Below, in pieces: positions 1-13,000 of a stretch of DNA of 64,000 bases. The notes under the pieces were generated by a model. The model was given only the letters and a program-made list of their open reading frames with translations. It was not told the DNA's origin and did not search any database. Position 1 is the stretch's first letter. Each line of letters opens with the position of its first letter. The position numbers and the translations under genes are program-made. The stretch is from Lytechinus variegatus (Eukaryota; Echinodermata; Echinoidea; Temnopleuroida; Toxopneustidae), in NCBI RefSeq assembly GCF_018143015.1, contig NC_054742.1:17918441-17982440 (forward strand), in the 5' to 3' direction.

Positions 1-600
1 ATGCAGGTCCCCCAAGTCCATCCACCATCCAAGTTTCGTTGAAAAGTGACTTACGGTTGCGGAGTTAGGTGTCATAAGAGAGTCTTGCATGTAAACTTTA
101 ACGTTGACCTGAAAATGACCTTTGACCTTATCATGTGACCTCCGACTGCAGCATACATGTAACATGCCGGTCCCCCAAGTCCATCTACCATCCAAGTTTG
201 GTTGAAAAGCGACTTATGGTTGCAGAATTAGGTGTCATAATAGAGTCTTGCATATACATGTAAACTTTAACGTTGACCTGAAAATGACGTTTAACCTTAC
301 CATGTGACCTCCGACTGCAGCATATCATGCAGGTCCCTAAAGTCCATCTACCATCCAAGTTTGGTTGAAAAGTGACTTACGGTTGCGGAGTTAGGTGTCA
401 TAAGAGAGTCTTGCATGTAAACTTTAATGTTGACCTGAAAATGACCTTTGACCTTACCATGTGACCTCCGACTGCAGCATAACATGCAGGTCCCCCAAGT
501 CCATCTACCATCCAAGTTTGGTCGAAAAGCGACTTACGGTTGTGGAGTTATGTGTCATAAGGTTTGTGACGGACAGACAGACGACATTTGGATCCCCAAG
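1..600. repeat. Tandem repeat, ~160-bp unit, about 3.8 copies
   Basis: Units restart near 1, 163, 328 and 484 with the phrase ATGCAGGTCCCCCAAGTCCA or a close variant. Each unit goes on through 'gttgaaaagtgacttacggttgc' type text and two of them contain TGACCTTTGACCT. The array ends in a short GACAGACAGACGAC run near 570-582. It probably continues left of the window. The family resembles minisatellite-bearing dispersed elements common in marine invertebrates; that family link is recalled, not searched. Confidence 0.85.
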
Positions 601-1642
601 TCTCGCCTTCACCTCTGCTGGGCGAGACAAAAAAAGAAAAAATATGTAGTCTCAGTAATTTTTTTTTTTGTAAAATAAGTTAACCCTTACACTTTACATA
701 GGTCAGTCTTCATGGCAATTTTACAAGCAAATTTTCAGACTATAAAATATGAAGGGTTTTGAGAAATATTGAATACTTAGTATGAAGAAAGCTCTTGTCT
801 TGTGCAAGCATATGCCTTTCAAAATCAAAATACAAAACGGAAGAAAAACAATGAAAAGCATTTTTATGTAGGGGTATTCACCACAGTTTCAAAATAATTA
901 ATAGAAGTCTGTTAATCTAACTGTAGATGTCATTTTAACATAATACATGTAGTATATCAGCAGCAATACAATGCCCATGGCCCATTACTCAAGATAGACT
1001 TCGACCTACCACTACCAGTCTTATAAAAAGTCTTTAAACATTTTTGAAGTGTTCATGTGGGTCATTTAATGATGTGAATAAGATGACAATGTCAAAATTT
1101 GGAAGGAGGGTGTGTTTTGCCCTTGCCCCTAGTGTCAGATGTTGGAAGAAAAGTAATTTTAGCACTTGCATTTGGCACTGTCTTCCTAGATAACACCATT
1201 ACCCACTGTGAATGTGATAACACATAATCACACTAAATCTGCATAAGTTTCAATTCTGATCAGAAAAAAAAAACCCTAGGAAGGGCAAAATATTGAACAT
1301 AAACAATAGCTCAACCCCCCCCCCCCCAACTCTTTGATAAGAAAGTTACGTCACTACTGCTTTCATATGATGCAGACACCAAAGTATTTTTCTGCATATC
1401 ATCATCTTGCTGTAGTACAGTAGAACAAGATATGCTTAGAATTGTTTCATCTGAGACACATGAATTGCATTGCAATCTACATATGATATCAGATTAGGTT
1501 GTACTTTTGATGTTTGGTCCTTGGAGTATCACAAAACTGACCAAAGAATCATCAACATCACCTAGGTCAAGAGACTCACACTTCCTTCCAACAATCCATG
1601 TCAGGTAAGTACACATAAAGTTCATGGAAAGTCTATATAATT
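601..1642. other. No gene seen; 3' flank of the HYPK-like gene
   Basis: AT-rich DNA with a C homopolymer near 1314-1327. No open frame with domain-like content was seen. Part of it must be the 3' UTR of the minus-strand HYPK-like gene. I could not fix the poly(A) site. Confidence 0.5.
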
Positions 1643-4600
1643 TCAGTTGACAAGCTGAAGCAATGCTTGAACAGGATCTCCTTTGTTTTCCCTCAGACTT
1701 CTTTCTGCTTCAGATCTTGAGATTTCCATTTCATGGATCTGGTCATAAAACAAAACAAAAAAGCAAGATGGTTGCATCAACAGAACATAAAATAAATTTA
1801 GGGGAAGAGAAGTAGAAGAAGTAAACAATGAAGATATGAAAATGTTGGATGAAAAATGAGGAAGGATATGAGAAAAGGGAATCCTTCCATGAATATCTGG
1901 ACGATTTGAATGCTAAGTGTTTTACATATTGGCCTTCTAAATTCCAGTTATAATATGAATTTTCTGATGGGGAGAATACAGGACAGAGTGAAACCATTGC
2001 TTATTACAACTGACATATAATTATGGTAATGTAATCTAAAGTTCACAATATCAGATGATCACACTCCAGCAGGATCACAGATCAGCTAGCCAATGCAGAA
2101 GAAAAGATCCTGCCAATATTTTCATATTTTACTTGTCAAATTTGGCAATAATCAAGAGAGCGTTTCATCAACGATTTGCGCCTAGAGTTGTCAGATCTAC
2201 ATGTAACAACTTTCCTTGATTTTGATTAGCAAAACCACATTTACTATGGTAACTCAGATTTTACCTTCTTAATCAAACAGAGTGGACATGTCTATGAAAC
2301 GCTCCCCTGGTGATAATATTGATATGATTGCATAGTGGGTATTTAGCTTGGAACTTTAAAACTTGAACATGTGTGGAAAGCTTCAGTTTAGTATTGTAAT
2401 TAGGGTTGAAAACTAAGAACTTGTAGAAAAAAGTTTATTCTATGCCCGTCTGATTATAGTATCACGCTTGGTGTCCGTTCATCCAGTTTTCCTTGTAAAC
2501 GCAATAACTATAGCTTGACCTAATCTAGGCTCATATAATTGGAGGGCACGATACTAGCATGGATCCCAGGAAGCCTATCGATAAGAGGTCAAAAGGTCAA
2601 GGTCACAGTGACATATTTTCATCTTACCCTTCTGCAGTCCTTGTAAATGCGATAACTTCAGTTTAAATTAATTTAGGCTCATATAATTTGGTATACTAGT
2701 ATGGATTCCAGGAAGCCTTTTGTTTTTTAGGTCTAAAGGGCAAGGTCACAGTGACATGTTTTTATCCTACCCTTCTGCAGTCCTTTTAAATTTCGCTAAC
2801 TTCAGTTTAACTTAACCTAGGCTCATATAACTTGAAATGTATGATACTAGAATGGATCCCAGGAAGCCTATTGATTTTGAGGTCAAAAGGTCAAACTGTC
2901 AAACAGAAGGGGTCAAGGTCACAGTGACATTATTCTCATCTTACCCTTCTGCAGTCCTTGTAAACACGATAACTTCAGTTTACCTTAACTTAGGCTCATA
3001 TAATTTGGTGTGTATGATACTGACATGGATCTCTGGAAGCCTTTAATTTTTAGGCCAAAAGGTCAAGGTCACACTGACATGTTTTCATCGTGCCCTTTAA
3101 TGAAGTCCTTGTAAACGCGATAACTTTAGTTAAACTTAACCTAGGCTCATATAAGTTGGTGTGTATAATACAAGCAGGATGCCTACTGATTTAGAAGTCA
3201 AAGGTCAAGGGCACAGTGACATATTTTCATCTTATCCTCCCGCAGTACTTGTAAATGCAATAACTTCAGTTTAACTTAACCCTAATTCTCCCGGGGGGGG
3301 GGGCATAATGGCCCCCCTCGACAATTTTCGTGATATATCTGCTGTGCAAAATTTTTTTACCTTGCCGCTCACTGGTCTCACGCAAATTTTGAGACCAAAT
3401 TTGTAACACCCGGGTACGTGGTTACGACATAACGAATCATTATGTAAGTGCATGTCAGACTCAAAATTGCTCATAAACGTGATTTCACGTACAAAACCAA
3501 TGCAAATTGTGTATTTAGCCAAAATTCATAAATGTATCATTATTTCTCCTTTTACTGGTTAAACATAATTATTTTTGCCTTGTTTATGATCAGAATTCAG
3601 TCTGGAACGATTTCCATAAAAGAAACATAAAATACATAAGAAATCAGTCTTGGTACCAGAATTTTTTTCATTCACAATTGTTAGGAATGATATGAAAAAC
3701 ATTTTCACAAAAAATAGCATTCTAGCTTTATTTAATGAATCAGAGCAAAAAGTATTTCATGAATAATTAATTCAAATAGAATAAAAAAATGAATTCAGTG
3801 AAATTTACCAATGCAACTGTCATTCTCTACCATCATGCAAATTTTTGTTGTGATCGCGCAATCCGCGGCTGAGATCTTAAGGGGGGCCATAATGCCCCCC
3901 CCCCTATTTTCCATGTTACAGGCGGCGTATCATGTGCTTGCCTTAGCGACACTCTCGTTATACTTATAAGGAAAACATAAAATTATTTCATGTACTTACT
4001 ATTAGGTCAACATCCGCTTTCTTTATTGTCACCTTGGCCAGTTCCTTTTCTCTGGTTGAAATATAAAATTAAAGTTACAAAAGTAAAATACAACATTGGA
4101 TCAAGACAATAGGTGAAAAGTAGCAATTATTTACAAGTATACAATCAAGATCTTTTGGCATACCACAACACACAATTGTGAATAAGTGATTGCTTAAATA
4201 TCAAACATTTGCTTGGGAATGTATGCATTAATCCTACACAACTTATTGCTTGTTTTATTGAAAGTTAGGTCATATAAGCGTATTGAGTGTTGCACTTGAA
4301 AACTATGAAGCTTTTTTTGGTAGAACAGAAAAAGCAATTGCTGTTCTTTATGCATTCGACCCACTGTCTAGTCAAAGTTAGGATTTTCAATGAGCTTTCA
4401 GATTAGATGTATTTATTGTTCATGAAGAATATTAAACTTCAGTGACAGACATTAGACAGAACAGTGCATATACAGTGTATTATTGCTCGAGGCTAAAGGA
4501 TCCCTAGTCTATACAGGCAGACAAATGCATTATCTGCCCCCCCCCAAAAAAAAAAGAGAGACACCCATTTTCTATGATAAAATAAGCAGATTTTGCCCTT

Positions 4601-7233
4601 TCAGAACACATGAATAGTCAAAGGCCAAATCCACCCCAACAAAAAAGTTGATATGAATAACAAGAAAAATCCAATAAGCATAGCACTGAAAATAGAAATA
4701 TAAAATAAAAATTCCATGTTATTTCAAAATAGTCACAAAAATTCACAACAGCAACCTAAAGGTTGTTTCTTTACAACTTCCACAAAATGTATTCATCTTA
4801 AAATGTATCATTGACTGCTAAAGTGATTTGACTGCCATAGATATTTTTCCACTAAAGGGGTCATAACCAAGGATAGTGGACTGACCATTGGCTAAGTCTA
4901 GGATCCTTGCACAGTATGCTAAGACTAAGTATGTTTGCTTCATCTTCTTCATTTTGGTAATAATACAAAGAAGTCAATGGCATGTGGATGACTATGATCG
5001 AAAAATCCCTATTGCTTTACTTTTTTTATGTCTTATGATACCACATCCACCATGTTTGCTGCATCAAGTGCAACCAACATAACATTTTTTAACTTACCTT
5101 TCGGCCTTTTCTACTTCTTTTGTTCTGTCACCACTCAATGCTGCAATGGCCTATGTGAGAAAGTTAAGAAATAACTCAAATAAATTATTGGTAATGTAGT
5201 ATGTTCTTACAGTTCTTACAATATCTCATTCCTACATGTAGTAATCTTAACACAGAGGCAGCCCAGCAGACATGTTATCAGGTTGAGAACTTACTGACCA
5301 ACTCCCAGTTTTTAATTACTCAGAGCCTTGTTGCATTCTTGTTAACATTCCATGCAAATTAGTCACATCAATATTCATGTAAATGTAAATTAAAGGTCAA
5401 GTCTACCCCAAGAAAAATTCTGACTTGAATAATAGAGAATGTAAAATAAGAAAGTTATGACATTTTAAAATTTAGCTTATTTTTCACAAAACAGTGATAG
5501 GCACAACTAAGTGAGACAGTCGATTTCAATTTCAATTCAGTATTTATTTCCAAATTCATTAAAATGATGTCCATCACTCACTATTTCTTTTGTTTTTTAT
5601 TGTTTGAATTATACAATATTTCATTTTTTATAGATTTGACAATCAGGACCAACTTTGACAATCATAAAGCAATAAACAATGCTAATTCCACATGTTCAGG
5701 GAGGAATTAATCATATCACTTGACAATGAGGAGGAAATTAGAATATTTCATATAATAAAATACAAAAGAAATAGTGAGTGGGTGATGTAATAGTCTTCTC
5801 ATTTGCATACCAGCCAGGATGTGCATATAACTGTTTTGTGAAATTAAGCGAATCTTTAAAATTCCATAACTTTCTTATTTTACATCCAATTTTGATATTT
5901 TCAGTGTTATGCTTGTTGGATTTTTCTCTTTTTATTCAAATAAACTTTTTTTTGGGGTGGACTCGTCCTTTAATATAACAAAGTATTACTGAATATTCAA
6001 ATATACAAACAAAAAAATATATGTTGACTATTCAAACTATATGCAAATGATTGTCCAAGCTTGAGTGCATCAACTTAATATTATAGCCAATCAGTGGAGA
6101 GAGGTGGAAGGAGAGGGAGAGTGAGAGAGAGAGGTGGGAGTGAAGAAAGCTGTATGAAGGATGGTGGAGTGTTTTAAGAAAAGAACCTTGTGTGAGGAGT
6201 GTACAGCAGTTAATGTATAAGAGAGAGCTGTACATGCCAGGAGAATAGGAAGTTGGGATGAAAAGGCTGAATGTTAATGAGGGATGTGATGAAAAAAGGG
6301 TGATTCCTGAATAAGAAAGAAATAAAAGTACAAAATCAATCAAAATGATGGTACTTGGTACTAGATTTAACAATTTTAAGAACAATCATGACAATTTTTT
6401 GAAATTAAAAAGACAATGAAATACATAAGAAAAAATTGCGATAGCCGATACCCAGTAGAGGCGCACGGCCAATATTTTAGACTGTCTCCCATAAGAGAGA
6501 TTATCTCCAATATCAGAGACTGTTATAAAGAATTTGGGTATCCAATTTCAGAGACAGTCTCCAGTTTGGGAGACCAATTTTCTTTGTTTACATTTGCTTA
6601 AAAAGGATTACCTTCACAGCGCGGCAGATAAAAATGTGATAAGCAGATTCCTCATGAAATATTACCCCTTTTCACCGTCTACTTTGAAAATTGACAGTCT
6701 ACTTTTGTTTTTATAAGGATTTTTGTTGTCATCCACAATGTCAATGGGCTTCTGACCTCAGTGGGACAAAAGTTTGGGTGGAAAAAATCATGCTTTTGTT
6801 GGTGTTGTTTCTTTTGTTCTTTTGCAAATGCAAAGCAAGTCTCCAATATAGGAGATACCAAATTTTTTTTGAAGTACATTTGATCGTGATTCGCTAAGAG
6901 AGGAGCATGGTTTTTTAGCTGCACTTACAAGTAGTAACTTTTTAGTATATTTTAAAATGGAACTGTACATACTCCACGTCACCAGACCTGCCAAATATAG
7001 TACGACAATAATACACCAGTGGGTGGACTGTACTTTATCAGAAGAAGGGGATCTCCAACACAAAAATAAATAATATGGGACTGATAAAAACTTACATTGC
7101 TCATATCTTGCCCCGATATAACATTTTCTTCCGCATAGTCTGTAACTTTCTCTAAATCTGCAGCAATAAGTGCATGTTCTTTGGCTTTAGGGGCTGCATT
7201 TGCTGCATTCTTATCCACTTCTTCCGATTCCAT
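1643..7233 (-). CDS. HYPK: HYPK-like protein (huntingtin-interacting protein K), 4 exons
   Basis: HYPK is a small chaperone-like partner of the NatA N-terminal acetyltransferase (NAA10/NAA15) on ribosomes. Predicted exons on the minus strand are 7096-7233, 5098-5150, 4000-4051 and 1643-1738; all junctions are GT-AG and phases agree, giving 112 aa (human is 121). The N-terminal exon reads ...AADLEKVTDYAEE..., matching the HYPK motif DLERVTDYAEE. Exons 2-4 give a basic helical stretch ending EREKELAKVTIKKADVDLI, then EMEISRSEAERSLRE, the C-terminal UBA-like (NPAA) domain that contacts NatA, closing in QALLQLVN. The Met at 7233 was chosen because it has G at -3 and G at +4 and the right family length. 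An in-frame Met at 7329 would add 32 unrelated residues. Introns are filled with repeats, but the coding sequence looks intact. Confidence 0.93.
2157..2302. repeat. Short inverted-repeat element (MITE-like)
   Basis: The left end GAGCGTTTCATCAACG is mirrored by TATGAAACGCTCCCC at the right end, about 145 bp apart. There is no coding capacity. It lies in intron 3 of the HYPK-like gene. Confidence 0.55.
2450..3960. repeat. Tandem repeat (~155-bp unit) interrupted by another element
   Basis: At least five units between about 2490 and 3285 share the phrases CCTTGTAAACGCGATAACTT, 'ctaggctcatataa', 'atggatcccaggaagcct' and AAGGTCAAGGTCACAGTGAC. The terminal phrase GGCGGCGTATCATGTGCTTG at 3921-3940 looks like the normal end of the same element. 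The block at 3283-3908 therefore appears to have inserted into the array. Located in HYPK intron 3. Confidence 0.75.
3283..3908. mobile_element. Non-autonomous element with G/C-run inverted ends, copy 1
   Basis: The ends mirror each other: GGGGCATAATGGCCCCCCT at the left and AGGGGGGCCATAATGCCCCC at the right. The interior is AT-rich with no ORF of note. Copies with matching interior phrases (caaaattgc, 'aaatacataagaaat', 'gatcgcgcaatc', 'gcggc') lie at about 28790-29530 and 62990-63745. The superfamily is not known because no clean target-site duplication is visible. Confidence 0.7.
5390..5972. repeat. Dispersed AT-rich repeat with inverted ends
   Basis: It begins TTAAAGGTCAAGTCTACCCC and ends in the mirrored TTTGGGGTGGACTCGTCCTT. 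Typical interior phrases are 'aagaaagttatgacatttta' and 'catttgcataccagccagg'. A second copy lies at 61861-62448 and fragments at about 4618-4660 and 55385-55540. There is no coding capacity. It sits in HYPK intron 1. Confidence 0.7.
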
Positions 7234-7330
7234 TTCTCTTCTCTTTTGAGTAAAGTCGTAGTCACAAGGCCCGGCGTCGTCGCGATTAATACAAGTAACA
7301 CATGTGATGATCTGATTATGAGCATACACA

Positions 7331-7400
7331 GAGCATACACAAGGCCCTATATAAACAAGGTTGCGACACCGGAAGTTGCCGTCATTTGCTCATGGAGCTT
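7331..7400 (-). promoter_or_regulatory. Likely HYPK promoter segment
   Basis: About 100-165 bp upstream of the chosen HYPK start, the minus strand carries ACTTCCGG (7369-7376), an ETS/GABP-type motif common at housekeeping promoters. A TATA-like TTTATATAG follows closer to the gene. Position and motifs suggest a core promoter; the start site itself is inferred. The central 29 bp recur at 12114-12142. Confidence 0.5.
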
Positions 7401-10042
7401 TTCAATAGCTCCAAACTCACCGAAGTTTGTGTACAAAGTCTATGAGGGAGATTTTTCGACAGCAAATTTCAGGTAATTACAATTGTTATTAAGAAAAACA
7501 AAATGATAGTTTTTAACGAGAATTTTATTTGCTTCATTTTGATATGATTGGTTTGCAATAATTTTGAATTTTAACATGCTTTTTTACTAATTTTTAATAG
7601 TTCCAAGGCGTAAACATGACAGTAGAGATACGGTATGGGACTGGCAACCGTAGCCGGCAGTGCGGGTGGCTCAGTAGCCCGATATACGCTATGTGGTTGT
7701 GTTTCCTGACGGGTACGGGTTGGGTGTCCGGACTCCTGACATCTCCTTTCAATTTTGAAAAGTTTACAGGCAATGTCTTTGATTTTTTTTAGCACAGAAT
7801 GTAAGAAAATATAAAGAATAAATAATGATGATGATAAGCATTATTCAATCTATACTTTTTGCTTATTTTCCTGAGAAGTGAGATAAAATATAAAAAAACA
7901 AGTGAGATAAACAAGTTCACAGCAAGCCTACAAATACAAGGCTTCATTTTTCAGTGCCCGGACACCAAACCCCTCATTGATGTTCCACAGATCTATAACA
8001 AATTTTCCTGAAAATGAATCCCAAATTTTCTGAAATTCATAGACAATTCCTGGAATTTTCCATTTTGATTATTAATGAAAATCTGGCAATAATAATCAAT
8101 ACAGTGAGCCTAAATTTAGTCCAAGAAGTGACCAAATCAAGAAATTAAACATTATTTGTTCATCATGTCCTCTTGAAAAAAGATTACGAAATGACGAGTG
8201 CAGAAAATTTTGAGCTTCGACGACGGAGCCTATGTCTGGATCCGGAGGAAGATCTAATGTTAGATCTAAATCTTTGTAAAATATTACATGAATATTAAGT
8301 TGCTACTGTAAATTGTCATTTAATTGTAATCATGGGCGGATCCAGGATTTTCCAAAAGGGGAGGCACATTTTCGTGAGGAAAAAATTGACATGCAGGACT
8401 TCACTTTCAAAGGGGGGGGGGGATAGGGGCACACTTCTGCATTTCTACATTACAATTTTTAATTTTGCTTCTCAATGGGCCCCCTCGTAATTTTTGGATT
8501 TTCCTGAATTTCCTGGAATTTTTTTCATTCTGGAACCTTTCCTGGAAAAAGTAAAAATTTCTTGAATTTCGGGAAGAGTGGAAGCACCCCATCCACTTGC
8601 ACCCTCCAACCACTCTTTCTGTCTTGAGTCTATGCAACATTCATGTACAATGCACACTCAAAAATTCAGATCCATTCAGTTATTTGTTTTCATTCTAGAC
8701 TTAGAAATCTTTTTTTTATTCACAAGAGTGCTAAAAAAAAGCATATTTTTGTGAGGCCCTCTGTGACTGATGTAGATCTTCATCTCCACAGACTCTCTTT
8801 TTAATCTGTTTTTAATTAGAAAAAAATTATAAATTTCAAGAATTCAATTTAGTTTTGTGCCAAGGCATTTTTTTTATGATGATGAATTCACTGTATAGTC
8901 AAAATTGACTGTTCCAAAATATCAAGTATTCATCCAGTCTAGATCAAGAGAAAATTGACACAGGTTACTAACTGCAGACAAGGTTATCACAACCTTGTGA
9001 TAAAAGTGGTGTTAGCTTAGCACTGCATTTTTCTAAAGTGGTGTTAGACCACATGCATGTTTTTATATCACAACCTTGTAGTATTAGACAAGTGCCCCCA
9101 TCATACCACTAGTTGCATGTCCGGACAGGTTGGGTATCTAGACCAAAAATTTCTTTGACTAGGCCAAGTAATTTGAAATGGTTTGGAATTAAAATCAATT
9201 CTTTGTAGTTTTTCAAAGAAACTTTAAAGGCCTAATTTAGCATACATGTACATGTAGACCTCTACTCTGTTGATATGTATGGTGTGATAAGTAATTACAA
9301 AAGCCAATGATAATACGTGCTTAGTTGATGCACCAGACTTATCTAAGTTAGATCTAAATGTAGATTTTTTTTCAATTTGATTGTGGACAATAAAATAGGC
9401 CCTAATTGCTGCTGATTGATCTGTTTTGGATGAAAGAAACTAGTGGATAAGCCCGTAAGCTGTGTAAGTATGATTGTTTGATTTCCATCATGATAGTAAT
9501 AAGATGTGATTATATTACATACATGTAGGGCTACATTGTGCAATGAATCTTGTTTCCTTGAAATCTTCTTTAAATCTTGCATCATGTATCATTCCGCCTG
9601 TCTTCTGACCGCATTTTGTGCAATGTTGGATGAGTTCGACTCTCATGAAGTTCCAAATTTAAATTCAGAACTTTCATTGGTGGCAACAGCATAAAATGAG
9701 GGTCAATCTCTCACTCTCTACCTCTTGTTTCTTTTATTTCATATTTAGTATACATGTAACAATAATATAGTTGGATCATGCATTAATTTAGATAGTTGTA
9801 AAGAGGTTGTTTTATTAAGCAAATACATTTTAATGCCAATATGAACTTTATATGGCATTGGATGGGTGAGGAAGTGTCATGGCCGCATTAGTCTGCAGGC
9901 ACAGACCAAATGAAACTTGTTCTAAGTGTGGCTCCACGTAAAGACTAGCACATACAAAACTTGCTGTCTGAGCGAGGGCTTTCAGTACACAAGGCATGAG
10001 TAGGACGACAAGAACACACTTGTCGAAACGTCAAGATTGGGT
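7401..10042. other. No protein gene seen; repeat fragments
   Basis: Mostly AT-rich unique-looking DNA. A fragment at 8333-8660 has the 'ggcggatccagga' end and 'ggggcacact' text shared with fragments near 56232 and 60792. Short open frames here lack family signatures. Confidence 0.5.
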
Positions 10043-10077
10043 GGTCCTTTTCAGGACCAACATTTGCCCAAGAAAGA
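10043..10077 (+). promoter_or_regulatory. Histone-type mRNA 3'-processing signal (stem-loop plus HDE)
   Basis: GGTCCT-TTTC-AGGACC (10043-10058) is a perfect 6-bp stem with a four-base loop, followed by AACA. Ten bases later comes CAAGAAAGA (10069-10077). This is the layout of replication-dependent histone mRNA ends: SLBP binds the stem-loop and U7 snRNA pairs with the downstream element. CAAGAAAGA is the sea-urchin form. No histone H1, H2A, H2B, H3 or H4 C-terminus could be read upstream on the plus strand. This may be an orphan or relocated signal, or a chance match within a repeat. Confidence 0.5.
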
Positions 10078-13000
10078 TATATGATGACCGTGAAACCTAC
10101 TACACTATCTCAGATGTTTTTTGCTACCCTATTCTTCTTCGCCATGGAAACTTCCAGAAGTTACAACATCTGAGATGGTGGAGATGGAAGATTTTTCGTC
10201 TAGAAGATGTGCAAAGTATTGGCAGTGCAGAAATGAAAGTAATATTTAAAAAAAAGGAAGCTACATGCAAACCAACTGGATTACTAAACTCATTTGTCCA
10301 TGTACTGACACCATGAAAGCATTTAGGGTTATCACTGGTCAGTGATGTTCGAATATGCCTCGTGAGAATTGAACTCACCCAGTACACAACAAAGAGTTTA
10401 TAGCCAAATTGGTACTAGGCTAGACAGGAATAACCATTTCTGGGGAATTATTTAACAATTTCTGACACTTTACTAAGTGAGAGAAGCCAACGCAGTTCAG
10501 CAAAACAACCAAATACAGATACTAATGCTTTTTGTCTAGTAAATAATGTACTACATGTAGGCCTACTTGGGTATTTCACTTTCCTTTCGAATAGTTTTAC
10601 ATCACGGTGGCAACTATAACCCTGGCCTGTATCATATATGAAAATAAAATGAAGCATGATGATCTCGAGAGCAGCGAGGTACATGTATGTAAGGCATTGA
10701 AGTGGTATAAAATCCAAAGAACACCATGGTATGTTTTTACAGGGCATAAATGAAAGAGTAGAAATATTAAGAACGCTATAAAAAATTATGTAGGAATAAG
10801 AATATAAGGGGAAACTAGCACTAGCCTTATTCTGGTGACAACTGACAAGACCTCTTATCCAATCTAAAATTTTATGATATACATGTAAGTAACCTAACGT
10901 TATCCTCATTTAGTAAACCTTGTAAGTTGTGCTGTGTGGTGATTGAAATAAATAAGTATTTATTTACTTTCTTTTTTATGTTCTTTTGATCTAAACTGGA
11001 TAAAGCACTTCATTATTTGGTACAGTCCTGGTTGCAAATTCATTTTATGCATTGGCCCCAAAATAAATTTAATTCTTGAAATTAATTTTCTTATTAAAAA
11101 TAAGGTTAGTGGAATTGAATATCTGCATTCTTCACAGCACTTTTCTCACTTTCCATCAATTAATAGGCAATATATGTTTCATCTTCAAAATTCACAAGTT
11201 TGATTCAAATTGTCAAAGTTGATTTTAATATTAAATGAACATAATTCCCAATTAAGGATATCAATGATCTTTTTCATAACATGTTTGCATACATTTTTTG
11301 CCTGTACATTTTGTCATGTTTATTGTTTATTTCAACTCACTGCATGTAGATCTAGATCTAATGTTAGATCTAATAATACCAAATAGTATTTGGTATTATT
11401 AATAGATCTAGTAATATTTTTGCTGTTTTTTTTTTTTTGTTAATAGGGCCACATTAAAACCACCAATTTGATGATATGGGCCACCCTGTGGCCTATTTAA
11501 ATATCAGAAATTAAAAAACTAAAAACAAAAATGAGCACAAACTAAAAACAAGCACAAACTAAAGACAAGCACAAAGATATGCTAAAATCATTCATGTTTT
11601 TGAGTGCTCTGGTAAAAAAATCAAATTCAGCTAAATTAACAACGGCACAAAATCTACAATAAGAATTTAGGAAATGAAACTAGTATTTATGGCACCACAT
11701 GACATACCCGTACACTGCACTGCCCGTACATCTCACCTCCCGCTCTCCAAACGACCCGTGGGGGACCAGCAAAGCCTTACATCCAGCCCGACAGTTCCGG
11801 GGAAAATTAGTGCAGTGTCCCGCTCGCTACAGGAGCATTGAGCATTTACGGCGTGCGACGAACTCGGTTGCCATTTTTCAAATCAACGATATTTCACGTA
11901 TTTTGTTATGAGATCGTACAAATTTGTTAAATTTAAGTGGTCGCTAATATATTGATATGAACGTGCAGCGTTAAAATGAATTTCTAACGTCAATTTGCGA
12001 TATAATTATAAAAAATGATCCAAAATTTTGCACGCATTTCCAATGGTAGCAGTCGACAAAAAGGCCCGGTTGGAACTATTCGAGATCCTTCAAATTTGAC
12101 CTTTGACCCCTGTTGTCGCAACCTTGTTTATATAGGGCCTTGAGCATACATGTATAGCGCCATCTTGCGTTTCCATCATTATAAGGAGAAGTGTTGGTTG
12201 GTTGGGTTGCTTGGTTGGTTGGCTTTCTAAAAGAATATATACGCCTTTTCTGATTTTACGTGTATATATATTTTTCTAGATTACAAAAAAATCCTTTATT
12301 TTTCTTTATATGAAAAAAAAAATGGAAAGGGCACAAGTTGCAAAAACAAAAATAAGGCTAAAACCAACCCAAAAATAAGACTTACTAAAGAACAGAAATG
12401 AATGATACACCGATATGCTTTACTTTTTGGCCTAAACATGGCCTCATTTGGCGTCAGAGTATTAATACATACCTCATACATAGACATTAATTCAGGACCT
12501 AATTTCATATTGATTCTTTTTTTTTTGCATTTAGTGGTTGTAAAGCAATGTATTATCCCCTTATTATGCAATACTATACCCCCCCAAAAAAAAAAACGCG
12601 GTCTCAAAAGTACATCATTAGAGATATTTAAAGGGGAAGTTTACCCTAACGAAAAGTTTGTTGTAAAAATAGTTGGAAAAAACAATTTTCAAAAACAATG
12701 ATGAAGGTTTGAGGAAAATCCATGAGGTCAGTATACTGAAGATAAAAATTAAAACTTTTTTTAATGAGAAAATGGCATGTCATTGAATTTACCAAACGAT
12801 ATGAGGAAAAGCTGCTGGCATATGACGACACAAATAATAAAATACAAATTCTAATTTGTTTCATTCTCTGATGGATTTCTCTCACTGGTTCGCCAATGTT
12901 TTTTAATAATTTTTCTATCACCATCATGGAATACCTTTTGTTATTAGATCCTTGATCATGTTAAAAAATATTCTTTCCTAAAGTGTGGTGAAGCGTCATA

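Noticed and set aside
7234-7329. Upstream in-frame Met that would lengthen HYPK by 32 residues
   Set aside because: The extension has no family similarity and the Met at 7233 has a better initiation context and family length.
10448-10909. 153-codon minus-strand open frame
   Set aside because: No recognisable motif, no splice or start context, and composition like the surrounding non-coding DNA.
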